Shown: positions 15,818-24,865 of the stretch, piece by piece
How the letters are laid out: every line of letters begins with the position of its first letter
Numbering within the stretch: position 1 is the stretch's first letter
Source of the DNA: Reinekea forsetii
GTDB lineage: Bacteria; Pseudomonadota; Gammaproteobacteria; Pseudomonadales; Natronospirillaceae
Direction of reading: 5' to 3'
DNA: 64,000 nucleotides
Assembly: GCF_018860385.1 (NCBI RefSeq)
Contig: NZ_JAHKPH010000011.1
Location: 62,001-126,000 of the forward strand
Notes under the pieces: generated by a model
What the model was told of the DNA's origin: nothing
The model's input: only the letters and a program-made list of their open reading frames with translations
Database searches by the model: none
Program-made: the position numbers and the translations under genes

Positions 15818-17316
15818 ACCCAGCAATTTTGCCACACACAATCAGTTTGAATTTGAGCCAATTATATGGCTCAAATAAAGCGCTGGTCGATGTGGCAACT
15901 GGGCGTGAATGGGATTACAAAGTCCTTTATCTTCAAGCCCAAAAGTGGAAATGCTTTTTTGCCAGCCAGAGTTTAACCGAAGGCGATGTTGTTGTTTGGG
16001 TTGCAAAAAACTCAATTGATTTTTTTGCTGCCTTGCTTGCCGCAAAAGAAACATCGATCACGCTCTTACCGTTGAATTGGCGAGAATCACAACAAGTTCA
16101 TAAGCATATAATCACGCTTGCCGAACCGTCTTTAATTTTATACGAAGACCAATTTGAATCTCTGGTAGATAGTTTCCAGCCTGTAGACAGAATAAAATGT
16201 TTTGGCATCTACGAAATAGATCAAGTGTTAGTAGGCGATGTTGCTTCGTTTACTGCAAAGGCTAGTCATGAACAAACACCTTGGTACTTGCTGTTCACAT
16301 CTGGTACCACCGGTGAACCTAAAGCGGTTATATACAATTGGACCATGCATGTGACGAATGTTGACAATGTATTGAGTTTAGTTGAGGTGACAGATCACGA
16401 ATATAACCTTTCAGCGTTACCTCATTACCATACCGCTGGAATTAATTTATTTGCCATGCCCACACTCATGCAAGGCGGCTGCGTTCAAGTCTATGCCGAA
16501 GCTAATCCTTCTCAGCTATTAAATGACATGCAAAACCAACCTGTGACGAGTGTGTTGTTTATTCCTACCTTGTTTCAAAAAATGGCGGAACTTGTTGAAT
16601 TTGAACAGGCGGAATTTCCTGTCGAGCAATTTAACATTGTTGCCAGTGGTGGCGCGCCCATATCAAAAGAGCTTTGGCAGCTATGGTTTGAAAAAGGCTT
16701 GGTTATTCAAAACGGTTGTGGGTTAACGGAATCGGGACCAACGTTGTTTTTGCAAACTAAAGAAGAAGCGCTTAAGCAACCTACGGCAGTCGGTAATGTT
16801 GTTAAGCATACGCACGTTAGATTAGTCGGCCCGGATTCGTCCGATGTTGATGAAGGTGAACCGGGCGAAATTTTAATTAAAGGTGAAGCCGTCACCCCTG
16901 GCTATTGGCGCAGCGCTAATGCTACGAAATCGTCCTTTTACCGCGGTTGGTTTAGAACGGGAGATGTTGCCCAAAGAATAGAATCGCAATATCACATTGT
17001 TGACCGTATGAATGACCTATTTATATGTGGCGGTGAATGCGTTTACCCCAGCGAAATTGAACAAGTTATCAATCAACTGGATGCCGTAGATGAAGTGGTT
17101 GTCATGGGTGAACCGCACCGAGTTTGGGGAGAAACTGGCGTTGCGATTGTAGTGTGTAAGCCAGGTTTGTTTGTAACTAAAGATCAAGTATTGGATTTTT
17201 GTCGAGAGAATTTGGCACGTTACAAAGTTCCAAAGCGTGTTGAGTTTGCCGATGAATTACCTAAAACAGCCACAGGAAAAATTAGACGTGGCTTGGTTCG
17301 TAATTGGGTTGCCTAA
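15814..17316 (+). CDS. AMP-dependent acyl-CoA ligase (class I adenylate-forming enzyme)
   Basis: The 500-residue protein has all ANL-superfamily motifs: the P-loop LFTSGTTGEPKAV (about 164-176), GCGLTESGP (A5-like), RGWFRTGDVAQ, DRMNDLFICGGECVYPSEIE and the C-terminal lysine in PKTATGKIRR. It would adenylate a carboxylic acid and transfer it to CoA. The acid is not predictable; fatty, short-chain and aromatic acids are all possible. It is cotranscribed with a Liv-type ABC importer and an alpha/beta hydrolase, so it probably activates the imported compound or its hydrolysis product. Confidence 0.87.
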   Translation: MNPAILPHTISLNLSQLYGSNKALVDVATGREWDYKVLYLQAQKWKCFFASQSLTEGDVVVWVAKNSIDFFAALLAAKETSITLLPLNWRESQQVHKHIITLAEPSLILYEDQFESLVDSFQPVDRIKCFGIYEIDQVLVGDVASFTAKASHEQTPWYLLFTSGTTGEPKAVIYNWTMHVTNVDNVLSLVEVTDHEYNLSALPHYHTAGINLFAMPTLMQGGCVQVYAEANPSQLLNDMQNQPVTSVLFIPTLFQKMAELVEFEQAEFPVEQFNIVASGGAPISKELWQLWFEKGLVIQNGCGLTESGPTLFLQTKEEALKQPTAVGNVVKHTHVRLVGPDSSDVDEGEPGEILIKGEAVTPGYWRSANATKSSFYRGWFRTGDVAQRIESQYHIVDRMNDLFICGGECVYPSEIEQVINQLDAVDEVVVMGEPHRVWGETGVAIVVCKPGLFVTKDQVLDFCRENLARYKVPKRVEFADELPKTATGKIRRGLVRNWVA

Positions 17317-17380
17317 CATCAGCCCTTAGAAGAAGTTAATAAAAAAGCGTAGTAGAAAATAAAAATAATAGGAGAACGAC

Positions 17381-18565
17381 ATGAAAATGACGAAACTCGC
17401 CACAGCCGCGGGCGTAATGGCCGCCGCACTGGGCACAGCAGCATTTGCAGAGATAAAAATTGGTCACATTTACCCAAGCTCGGGTCCACTAGGTGCGTAC
17501 GGTAAGCAAAGCCACGACGGTTTGATGCTTGGTCTAGAGTATGCAACCGGCGGAACCATGATGGTAAACGGCGAAAAAATTGTTGTGATCGAAAAAGATT
17601 CACAAGCGAACCCTGAAGTCGGTAGATCAATGCTTGAAGAAGCTTATGCCGATGACGAAGTAGACTTTGCAGTGGGTCCTGTATCTTCAGGGGTTGCGAT
17701 GGCCATGCTGCCCGTAGCTGAAGAGTATGAAAAGATATTATTTGTTGAACCAGCGGTTGCTGATTCAATTACGGGTGAAAACTCAAACAAATACATTTTT
17801 CACTCAGCGCGTAACTCAACTCAAGATGCCATAGCCAGTGCAAAAGCAATTGGACGCCCGGGTGTTTCAATTGCAATCTTAGCCCAAGACTATGCTTTTG
17901 GTCGTGATGGGGCTCAAGCCTTTAAGGACGCATTGGAAGGTACGGGTGCCAAGGTAGTGCATGAAGAATATGTGCCAACCACAACGACCGATTTCACGGC
18001 TTCTGGTCAGCGTATGTTTGATGCTCTGAAAGATAAAGAAGGTAAGAAGCTTATTTATACCATTTGGGCTGGGGGCAATCCGTTAGCCAAAATCCAGGCG
18101 ATGAACCCTGAGCGGTATAATATTGAGTTTGCGCTTGCTGGTAACATTTTAGCCGTACTACCGGCTTATAAGCAGTTTCCAGGCGCTGAAGGTGCAACAT
18201 ACTACTACTACGAAAACCCTAAGAACGAAATTAACGACTGGCTCGTGAAAGAGCACTACAAGCGTTTCGATTCACCACCAGATATGTTCACTGCCGGTGG
18301 TATGAGTGTGGGTATTGCTGCAGTTGAAGCCATTAAAAAAGCGGGCAGCACCGATGCAGATGCCATGATAAAAGTGTTAGAGGGCATGAGCTGGGAAACG
18401 CCAAAAGGCACCATGACGTTCCGAGCAGAAGATCATCAAGCATTACAATCTATGTATCACTTTAAAGTGGTCGTTGATGACGATTACGAATGGGCTCGAT
18501 TAGAAACCGTTCGTGAAATTAAGCCATCTGAAATGAATGTACCCATTGGTGCAATGAAAAAGTAA
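17381..18565 (+). CDS. LivK-type ABC transporter substrate-binding protein
   Basis: This 394-residue periplasmic protein has a signal peptide (MKMTKLATAAGVMAAALGTA..., cleavage after AFA near residue 23). It has a type I periplasmic-binding-protein fold of the Leu/Ile/Val family (IKIGHIYPSSGPLGAYGKQ; VDFAVGPVSSGVAMAM; AILAQDYAFGRDGAQAFKDAL). It starts with a clear AGGAGA. Family relatives in catabolic operons bind aromatic or aliphatic acids and amides as often as amino acids. The next gene is separated by a hairpin at 18575-18595, which may let this gene be expressed at a higher level than the rest. Confidence 0.88.
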   Translation: MKMTKLATAAGVMAAALGTAAFAEIKIGHIYPSSGPLGAYGKQSHDGLMLGLEYATGGTMMVNGEKIVVIEKDSQANPEVGRSMLEEAYADDEVDFAVGPVSSGVAMAMLPVAEEYEKILFVEPAVADSITGENSNKYIFHSARNSTQDAIASAKAIGRPGVSIAILAQDYAFGRDGAQAFKDALEGTGAKVVHEEYVPTTTTDFTASGQRMFDALKDKEGKKLIYTIWAGGNPLAKIQAMNPERYNIEFALAGNILAVLPAYKQFPGAEGATYYYYENPKNEINDWLVKEHYKRFDSPPDMFTAGGMSVGIAAVEAIKKAGSTDADAMIKVLEGMSWETPKGTMTFRAEDHQALQSMYHFKVVVDDDYEWARLETVREIKPSEMNVPIGAMKK

Positions 18566-18574
18566 TCTCAATTA

Positions 18575-18595
18575 AGGCGCACGCAAAGTGCGCCT
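18575..18595 (+). terminator. Hairpin between the binding-protein gene and the ATPase genes
   Basis: AGGCGCAC-(5-nt loop)-GTGCGCCT forms an 8-bp perfect stem followed by ATTTCCTT. It probably acts as a partial terminator or mRNA-stabilising stem that raises expression of the binding protein relative to the downstream genes. Confidence 0.6.
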
Positions 18596-18626
18596 ATTTC
18601 CTTATAATAAAAACAAGAGGTGAATC

Positions 18627-19412
18627 ATGCCAAGTCAAGATTCTGCCCCCGTTCTAAAAACCCAAAACTTAAGTATCCGATTCGGCGGCCACATTGCTGT
18701 TGATCAGGTCAGTGCGGAATTTGAACAGGGAACATTGACGGCGATCGTCGGTCCTAATGGTGCTGGCAAAACGACCTATTTTAATCTCATCTCTGGGCAG
18801 CTACCGGCTTCAGAAGGCGATGTCTATTTAGAAGGTCGCAACATATCTAATTGGGCGATTGCAAAGCGAGCCAAGCAAGGCGTTGGCCGAGCGTTTCAAT
18901 TAACCCAATTGTTTCCTAATTTAACGGTCGCAGAAAACTTGACGCTCGTGGTGCAAGCTCGATTAGGGTTTGGACCAAAAATTTGGGCGCTTGCAAGCCG
19001 ATTAAATTCAGTAAAAAAAGAAGTTGAATCATTATTAGATACCATCGAGCTAACATCAAAATCGCAAGAGTTAGCCCGAGCTTTGAGTCATGGGGCACAA
19101 CGTAGATTAGAAGTTGGCATGATGCTAGCGATGGATCCTAAAGTCATGATGTTTGACGAGCCTACCGCGGGCATGAGTGTAGACGAAGCCCCTGTTCTGT
19201 TAGAGCTTATCGCAAAAATCAAAAGTGAAGGGAATCGAACCATTTTATTGGTTGAGCATAAACTGGATGTGATCCGTACCTTAGCCGACAGAATTATAGT
19301 GCTGCATAACGGCAAGTTGCTTGCCGATGGTAATCCTGAAGAAGTAATGTCTTTAGACGTTGTCCGCCAAGCGTATCTTGGTGAGTTACCCGAATCTGAT
19401 GAGGTGGCCTAA
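18627..19412 (+). CDS. LivG-type ABC transporter ATP-binding protein
   Basis: The 261-residue ATPase has Walker A GPNGAGKTT (about 43-51), the LivG-type signature LSHGAQRRLEVGMMLA in place of LSGGQ, Walker B VMMFDEPTAGM and the switch His in LLVEHKLDVI. It is one of two ATPase subunits of the Liv-type importer. It ends at the next ATPase start (TAATG), so the two are translationally coupled. Confidence 0.92.
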   Translation: MPSQDSAPVLKTQNLSIRFGGHIAVDQVSAEFEQGTLTAIVGPNGAGKTTYFNLISGQLPASEGDVYLEGRNISNWAIAKRAKQGVGRAFQLTQLFPNLTVAENLTLVVQARLGFGPKIWALASRLNSVKKEVESLLDTIELTSKSQELARALSHGAQRRLEVGMMLAMDPKVMMFDEPTAGMSVDEAPVLLELIAKIKSEGNRTILLVEHKLDVIRTLADRIIVLHNGKLLADGNPEEVMSLDVVRQAYLGELPESDEVA

Positions 19413-20167
19413 TGACTGCTCAGTTACAGCAAGAAGCGCAAGTGCAAGATAACGTTTTAACACTCGATTCCGTTCATACGAATATTGCTCAATATAATAT
19501 TTTACACGGTGTCAGTTTCAGCGTACCGCGAAATCAAGTCACCATGTTGCTGGGCCGAAATGGTGCCGGTAAGACCACCACCATGCGGACAATCATGGGG
19601 TTGTGGCAGGCGGCCCAAGGTAAAATCCAACTGAATGGCGATGACATTCAAACACTTGAAACAGTCACGATTGCACGTAAAGGGTTGCACTACGTTCCTG
19701 AAAATATGGGAATATTTTCCGGATTAAGCGTAGAAGAAAATATTAGATTGGCTACACGGAAAAATAAAATTGATCCAGAGCGCTTGGAGTGGATATTTAC
19801 TTTATTCCCCGCCATGAAAAAGTTTTGGCAGTGGCCAGCGGGGCAATTGTCGGGTGGGCAAAAGCAAATGCTTTCGATAGCGCGCTCTATTATTGAACCA
19901 TGCGAGCTCTTACTGGTCGACGAACCGAGTAAAGGGTTAGCACCTTCGATCATAGAAAATTTAATAACCGCGTTTAATCAATTAAAAGAAAACAACACAA
20001 CAATTTTAATGGTTGAACAGAATTTTAGAATGGCCAGCGTACTAGGCGATCATTTAGCCATTATGGATGATGGTGTCATCGTTCATGAAAGTGATATGGC
20101 TTCATTTGTAGCCGATGAAGAAAAACAATCCGCGCTGCTTGGTCTTTCAATGGAGGCTCACCAATGA
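19412..20167 (+). CDS. LivF-type ABC transporter ATP-binding protein
   Basis: This 251-residue ATPase has Walker A GRNGAGKTTTMR (about 48-59), signature LSGGQKQMLSIARS, Walker B LLLVDEPSKGLAP and the H-loop region ILMVEQNF (Gln at the usual His position, as is normal for LivF). It pairs with the preceding LivG-like protein. Its stop overlaps the permease start (ATGA). Confidence 0.92.
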   Translation: MTAQLQQEAQVQDNVLTLDSVHTNIAQYNILHGVSFSVPRNQVTMLLGRNGAGKTTTMRTIMGLWQAAQGKIQLNGDDIQTLETVTIARKGLHYVPENMGIFSGLSVEENIRLATRKNKIDPERLEWIFTLFPAMKKFWQWPAGQLSGGQKQMLSIARSIIEPCELLLVDEPSKGLAPSIIENLITAFNQLKENNTTILMVEQNFRMASVLGDHLAIMDDGVIVHESDMASFVADEEKQSALLGLSMEAHQ

Positions 20168-21234
20168 ATTCAGCGACAAAGAAATTACCGGTCGGTGAAG
20201 CAAGTTCTGCTCCTCACCAAACCGAAGAATCTGTTAGTCACACCGAACATTGGAAACAAAGCCCTACCGTTCAAGCTTTGTTTTTAATTTTAGCCTTTGC
20301 GGTTATTGGTTTTGCACTTATTCGAGATCCGGCTGCTTGGATGACATTAACGGTCGCCGGTGTTGCCATGGGTATGATGATTTTTATTATGACTTCGGGC
20401 TTTACACTAGTGTTTGGCTTAATGGATGTACTGAATTTTGGTCACGGTGCCTTTATATCATTTGGTGCATTTGTAGGGTTTAGTGTCATGCATCTATGGC
20501 CAGACTTACTCACCGGAAGCTCTGTATTTGTGCAGGTGGGGTTGATGGTTCTTGCGATGTTAGTGTCGGCCATAGTGGTTGGTTTAATCGCCTGGGTATT
20601 TGAAAAGGTCATTATTCGCCATGTGTATGGCAACCATTTGATGCAGATTCTAATTACCACGGGCGGCATGATCGTCGCAGAAGAACTTATTTATGTTCTG
20701 TGGGGGAATCAAGAAAAAGCTTGGTTAAAGCCCGATACTTTCCAAGGGAGTTTTCAAGTGGGCAGTTTTATCTTTGAAAAGTACCGACTGTTGGCTGTCA
20801 TTCTTGGCGTGGTTCTATTTTTTGGCTTACGTTGGGTATTTGTTAAAACACGATTAGGGTTGCTTATTAGAGCGGGGGTCGAAGACAAAGAGATGGTCAA
20901 GTCTCTAGGCTACGATATCGAAAAACTCTTTATTCTTGTGTTTATCGCTGGGTCAGCACTTGCAGGTATTGGAGGCGTTATGTGGGGTATGTATGACGAA
21001 GTGATTACCGCGCATATTGGCCAAAATTTAATGATCACTGTTTTTATCGTTGCCATCATTGGTGGGTTAGGATCAATCGAAGGCTGTTTTTTAGCGGCTT
21101 TGATGGTTGGACTACTGTCTAATTACGTGGGCTTTATTTTTCCTAAGCTTGCCTTGGTTTCAACGCTCATCTTAATGGTTGCTGTTTTATTGTGGCGACC
21201 TAAAGGTCTTGTGCCGGTTTCGAAAGGAAATTAA
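20164..21234 (+). CDS. LivH-type ABC transporter permease
   Basis: The 356-residue inner-membrane protein has about eight to nine hydrophobic segments and the LivH motifs FTLVFGLMDVLNFGHGAFISFGAF and IAGSALAGIGGVMWG. It has an N-terminal hydrophilic extension of about 35 residues (Ser/Glu/Thr-rich) before the first membrane span. That extension makes it longer than E. coli LivH (about 308 residues). It is a membrane subunit of the importer and starts inside the stop of the preceding gene. Confidence 0.9.
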   Translation: MNSATKKLPVGEASSAPHQTEESVSHTEHWKQSPTVQALFLILAFAVIGFALIRDPAAWMTLTVAGVAMGMMIFIMTSGFTLVFGLMDVLNFGHGAFISFGAFVGFSVMHLWPDLLTGSSVFVQVGLMVLAMLVSAIVVGLIAWVFEKVIIRHVYGNHLMQILITTGGMIVAEELIYVLWGNQEKAWLKPDTFQGSFQVGSFIFEKYRLLAVILGVVLFFGLRWVFVKTRLGLLIRAGVEDKEMVKSLGYDIEKLFILVFIAGSALAGIGGVMWGMYDEVITAHIGQNLMITVFIVAIIGGLGSIEGCFLAALMVGLLSNYVGFIFPKLALVSTLILMVAVLLWRPKGLVPVSKGN

Positions 21235-21236
21235 CC

Positions 21237-22295
21237 ATGATTCAAGCTATTAAAGACACATTACCTGAAAGTCGTTTACTGCGAGTCATTATTGCTACAA
21301 TTTTGCTTGCCATTGTATTCGCCCCCTTTATTTTTGATGGCAGTCGTGCGTTGGATACAGCCGCTCGGCTGATTATTTTCATTGTGCTTGTCGCATCTTA
21401 TGATCTATTGATTGGCTATACCGGTGTTGTTAGCTTTGCGCATACTCTCTTTTTTGGCGTAGGCGCATATGCTGTGGCTATTGGTTTTGATAACTTTACG
21501 CCGAGCTTCAGCGTGTTAATTATCGCTGTAATTATTGCGATGCTAATTTCTGCGGTCATCGCAATTGCTATTGGTTTAGTTTCATTGCGTGTAAAAGCAA
21601 TTTTCTACGCCATGATCACCTTAGCCGTGGCCAGCGTGGCGTCCGTGTTGGTATCACAGCTTTACTTATACACAGGCGGTGAAGATGGCATGACCTATAA
21701 AATACCAAGATTGCTAACACCCGCATTTAAACTGTTTGATGAAAAAGTCTTTGGCGTTCGAATCTCTGGAAAAATCGTCAATTTCTACTTCATCCTAGCG
21801 GTCTCCACCGTGCTGTTTTTAATCATGGTGCGAATTATTGCATCACCTTTTGGCAAGGTTTTAAAAGCATTGCGAGAGAATGAGTTTAGAGCCGAAGCCA
21901 TCGGCTATACCACCGTTTATTACCGCACCGCGGCTACCGTCATCAGTGCAACGATTGCCACTATTGCTGGTGCCTTAATGGCATTGTGGCTTCGTTACAC
22001 GGGTCCTGAATCGGTGTTGTCGTTAACGATTATGATCGATGTATTGTTAATGGTCGTTATTGGTGGCATGGGGTCTTTATACGGTGCAATCATTGGCGCT
22101 ACCGTTATGATGCTGGCGCGAAACTATTTGAATCAATGGATGGGCACCGTTCACGATGCACTGATCGATGTACCGGTAATCGTAGAACTGTTTAATCCGG
22201 AGCGATGGTTGTTGTGGCTAGGCATTTTGTTTGTGGTGATGGTTTACTTTTTCCCACAAGGCATTGTTGGGCGGCTAGTAAAAGGAAAATCTTAA
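21237..22295 (+). CDS. LivM-type ABC transporter permease
   Basis: This 352-residue inner-membrane permease has about ten hydrophobic segments. It has the LivM signatures ASYDLLIGYTGVVSFAHTLFFGVGAYA and the cytoplasmic coupling loop ALRENEFRAEAIGY. MVVIGGMGSLYGAIIGA lies near the C-terminus. It completes the heterodimeric membrane domain of the importer. Confidence 0.9.
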   Translation: MIQAIKDTLPESRLLRVIIATILLAIVFAPFIFDGSRALDTAARLIIFIVLVASYDLLIGYTGVVSFAHTLFFGVGAYAVAIGFDNFTPSFSVLIIAVIIAMLISAVIAIAIGLVSLRVKAIFYAMITLAVASVASVLVSQLYLYTGGEDGMTYKIPRLLTPAFKLFDEKVFGVRISGKIVNFYFILAVSTVLFLIMVRIIASPFGKVLKALRENEFRAEAIGYTTVYYRTAATVISATIATIAGALMALWLRYTGPESVLSLTIMIDVLLMVVIGGMGSLYGAIIGATVMMLARNYLNQWMGTVHDALIDVPVIVELFNPERWLLWLGILFVVMVYFFPQGIVGRLVKGKS

Positions 22296-22296
22296 T

Positions 22297-23130
22297 ATGT
22301 TTGAACAAGATTTTATCCGTTGCCAAGATTATGAAGTGCATGTTCGTGTTTGGAATCGCAATGCGAAAAAAACCGTTATTTGCTGGCACGGCTTGGCCAG
22401 AACCGGCGGCGATTTCGTTGAATTAGCAGGTTCGCTAGCGCATCAAGGGTTTCGAGTTCTCGCACCTGATACGATCGGTCGAGGGCTCTCGCAGTGGGCC
22501 GATGATGCTTCCACTTACGAAGTGCCAGTTTACCTGAATCATGCTCAGTCTATATGCGAATACTACCAAGTAGAGAGTTGCTCTTGGGTAGGCACAAGTA
22601 TGGGCGGTATTATAGGCATGGTGGCCGCGACGTCTGTTTTAAAAGACAAAATAGATCGCTTAGTCATCAACGACATCGGGCCAGAGATTCCATCTGCAGC
22701 CTTAACTCGAATCGTTGAATACGTGAGCGATTTTCCTGCATTTGAAACGCTTTCTAGTTTTGAATGCCGAATAAGAGAATTGTATGCACCCTTTGGTGAG
22801 CGCAGTGATCAGCAGTGGCATCAAATGGCTCAGCAATGCAGTCGGCGGTTAGATAATGGCCAGTTTGTCAGTCACTACGACCCAAAAATTGTTCAGCAGT
22901 TTGATCCCTCAAAGCCGCCGGTGACCATATGGGGGTTATTCGAAATGATAGAGTGCCCTCTAATGTTAGTGCACGGGCTTGACTCGGATGTTCTGACGGA
23001 AGGAATCGTTGAGAAAATGCAGGCTGTAAAACCAAATATGCATTATTTGCCTGTGAAAGGGTGTGGTCATGCGCCAGGACTACACACCAAAAAACAGATC
23101 ACGCCAGTGGCCGATTTTATCTCGTCTTAA
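22297..23130 (+). CDS. Alpha/beta hydrolase ending the TetR-ligase-ABC operon
   Basis: The 277-residue protein has an alpha/beta hydrolase fold. The oxyanion-hole region is ICWHGLARTGGDF, the nucleophile elbow GTSMGG contains Ser101, the acid is probably in LVHGLDSDVLTEG and the catalytic His is in GCGHAPGLH. It may be an esterase, C-C hydrolase or thioesterase; sequence alone does not decide. It begins 2 bp after livM with an AGGAAA ribosome site and ends at a strong terminator. It probably releases the acid that the operon's ligase activates. Confidence 0.85.
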   Translation: MFEQDFIRCQDYEVHVRVWNRNAKKTVICWHGLARTGGDFVELAGSLAHQGFRVLAPDTIGRGLSQWADDASTYEVPVYLNHAQSICEYYQVESCSWVGTSMGGIIGMVAATSVLKDKIDRLVINDIGPEIPSAALTRIVEYVSDFPAFETLSSFECRIRELYAPFGERSDQQWHQMAQQCSRRLDNGQFVSHYDPKIVQQFDPSKPPVTIWGLFEMIECPLMLVHGLDSDVLTEGIVEKMQAVKPNMHYLPVKGCGHAPGLHTKKQITPVADFISS

Positions 23131-23146
23131 ACCGTTCTGGTTTTAG

Positions 23147-23176
23147 CGCCACCTTAAACCGGTGGCGTTTTTTTTT
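23147..23176 (+). terminator. Intrinsic terminator of the TetR-ligase-ABC-hydrolase operon
   Basis: CGCCACC-TTAAACC-GGTGGCG followed by a run of nine T residues. It lies 17 bp after the hydrolase stop and just before the converging yaeQ gene. Confidence 0.85.
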
Positions 23177-23193
23177 AAGTTGTAAATTATCAC

Positions 23194-23727
23194 CTAGGAG
23201 TGCAGAAGCGTTCGGTGAATAGAAAATTCACCAGTGTCTGTTTGAATTGCTGCGGTTTCATCTGAAATAGTGACGAACCACTTCATGGTGCGTTCTAGGT
23301 GTGCCGCTAAAGGCTCTATTTCTGAGAAATCAAACTGATAATAACGACCACCTATCTGTTTAAATTTGTCGGCTGATTGAGACCACCAAACATCAGATTT
23401 TGAGTTAAAGCTGTAAACAATGGTCTGTTTGGATTGGCGGTTGGCTTTTTTAATTCGATCGGTTGAAGGTTCGCCCATATCTATCCAAAGCTGAATTTGA
23501 TCATCGAGCGACTTCACCCACATATCCGGCTCATCGGTATCACTGATCCCTTTAGTCAGCACTAAATTTTCTTGGGCTTCAAAGCAATAGGCCACTATAC
23601 GAGCCATCAAACGTTCTTCCGTTTCAGAAGGGTGCTTGGCAATGGTTAAATTGATGGTGTCGTAATGGTTTCGATCTAAATCCGACAAGTTTATTGAAAC
23701 TTTAAAAATGGTGGGTTTGATCGCCAC
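23194..23727 (-). CDS. yaeQ: YaeQ family protein
   Basis: The 177-residue protein matches the YaeQ family (PD-(D/E)XK-like fold) over its whole length. Matches include ETEERLMARIVAYCFEAQ, the acidic core in ISDTDEPDMWVKSLDDQIQLWIDMGEPS, and IKKANRQSKQTIVYSF. The family's biochemical function is not established. E. coli yaeQ was noted in connection with suppression of rfaH loss. The gene is monocistronic and converges on the preceding operon. Confidence 0.92.
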   Translation of the reverse strand: MAIKPTIFKVSINLSDLDRNHYDTINLTIAKHPSETEERLMARIVAYCFEAQENLVLTKGISDTDEPDMWVKSLDDQIQLWIDMGEPSTDRIKKANRQSKQTIVYSFNSKSDVWWSQSADKFKQIGGRYYQFDFSEIEPLAAHLERTMKWFVTISDETAAIQTDTGEFSIHRTLLHS

Positions 23728-23880
23728 GGTGAGATCCTATTGACTGGTAAATTGAGGTCGCGCACCATAACAAATTTCTGAACAAATAGCAGGGCTTTAG
23801 CCATCGCTAGAAAGTCATCAATTTGCTACCCTAGTTGATACTACAACTCCAATACACTGCCGTCATGGCTTCGGTGAATC

Positions 23881-24801
23881 ATGATCCATTTTGTAAATGC
23901 GTTAATTCCGATTTTAGTGCTCATAGCATTGGGCTATCTGCTGAAAAAGGCCAAGTTTTTATCGGCACAAACCTGGGCTGGCATTGAAAAACTCACCTAT
24001 TTTGTCATGTTTCCGGCCTTGTTGATAAATACCTTGGCTAACCAGCAAATAGACGGCGCTCCTTGGCCAACTATGTTGATGATCATTTTTTTGGTACTTA
24101 CTATTACATCAGTCACGTTAATAGCGCTTCATTTATTGCCAAATAACGATACGTCCGCTGAATTTACCTCTATTTTCCAGGGAGGTATTCGATTCAATAC
24201 TTACATCGCACTTTCTATATCTGGCGCCTACTTTGGCGCAGAAGGATTAGCCTTAGCCTCCATTGGTGCAGGCTTTATGATACCGATGATCAATTTCTTA
24301 TGTGTCGGCGTATTTGTTTTCTATGGAAAAAAAGAGGCTCGGTCGGCGAAGGTTTTTATAAAGCAACTCGTTATGAATCCATTAATTATTGGCTGTGCTA
24401 TAGGCGCATTGTTAAGCATTACAGGTATTGGACTGCCAGGGGTCACGTTACAGATCACGGAAATCATCGGCAGAGCCGCTTTGCCATTGGGGTTACTGGC
24501 TGTTGGTGCGGCCTTGAGGCCAGAGCTTGTGAAAGGCCATTTTAGTGCCATTGTAAAATCATCCGTGGTTCAGTTTCTGTTTAAACCCGTGTTGATATTA
24601 GTCTTATGCTTTGCGTTTGGCTTAGAAGGGGTGGCTGCAGGTGTACTGCTTATTGCCTTTATTTCGCCAACCGCATCTTCGGCGTATATTTTAGCGCGTC
24701 AATTGGGCGGTGATTTAGAATCAATGGCTTCAATCATTACTCTTCAAACGTTGATCGCTTTTTTGGTTATGCCATTGTGGGCTTGGTACTGGTTTATGTA
24801 A
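23881..24801 (+). CDS. AEC (auxin efflux carrier) family transporter
   Basis: The 306-residue inner-membrane protein has about ten hydrophobic helices in the inverted five-plus-five pattern of the AEC family (LIALGYLLKKAKFLSAQTW; IFQGGIRFNTYIALSI; LAVGAALRPEL; FISPTASSAYILARQLGGD). Members export or import small organic acids, malonate or auxin-like compounds. The substrate here is unknown. It has no operon partner; nfsA follows after 64 bp on the same strand with its own ribosome site. Confidence 0.88.
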   Translation: MIHFVNALIPILVLIALGYLLKKAKFLSAQTWAGIEKLTYFVMFPALLINTLANQQIDGAPWPTMLMIIFLVLTITSVTLIALHLLPNNDTSAEFTSIFQGGIRFNTYIALSISGAYFGAEGLALASIGAGFMIPMINFLCVGVFVFYGKKEARSAKVFIKQLVMNPLIIGCAIGALLSITGIGLPGVTLQITEIIGRAALPLGLLAVGAALRPELVKGHFSAIVKSSVVQFLFKPVLILVLCFAFGLEGVAAGVLLIAFISPTASSAYILARQLGGDLESMASIITLQTLIAFLVMPLWAWYWFM

Positions 24802-24865
24802 ATTGGTGCTAAGAGCTGGCTCATTAAACTTTGTAAATAACTGCTTTTAAAAGGTTCAAAAAATC

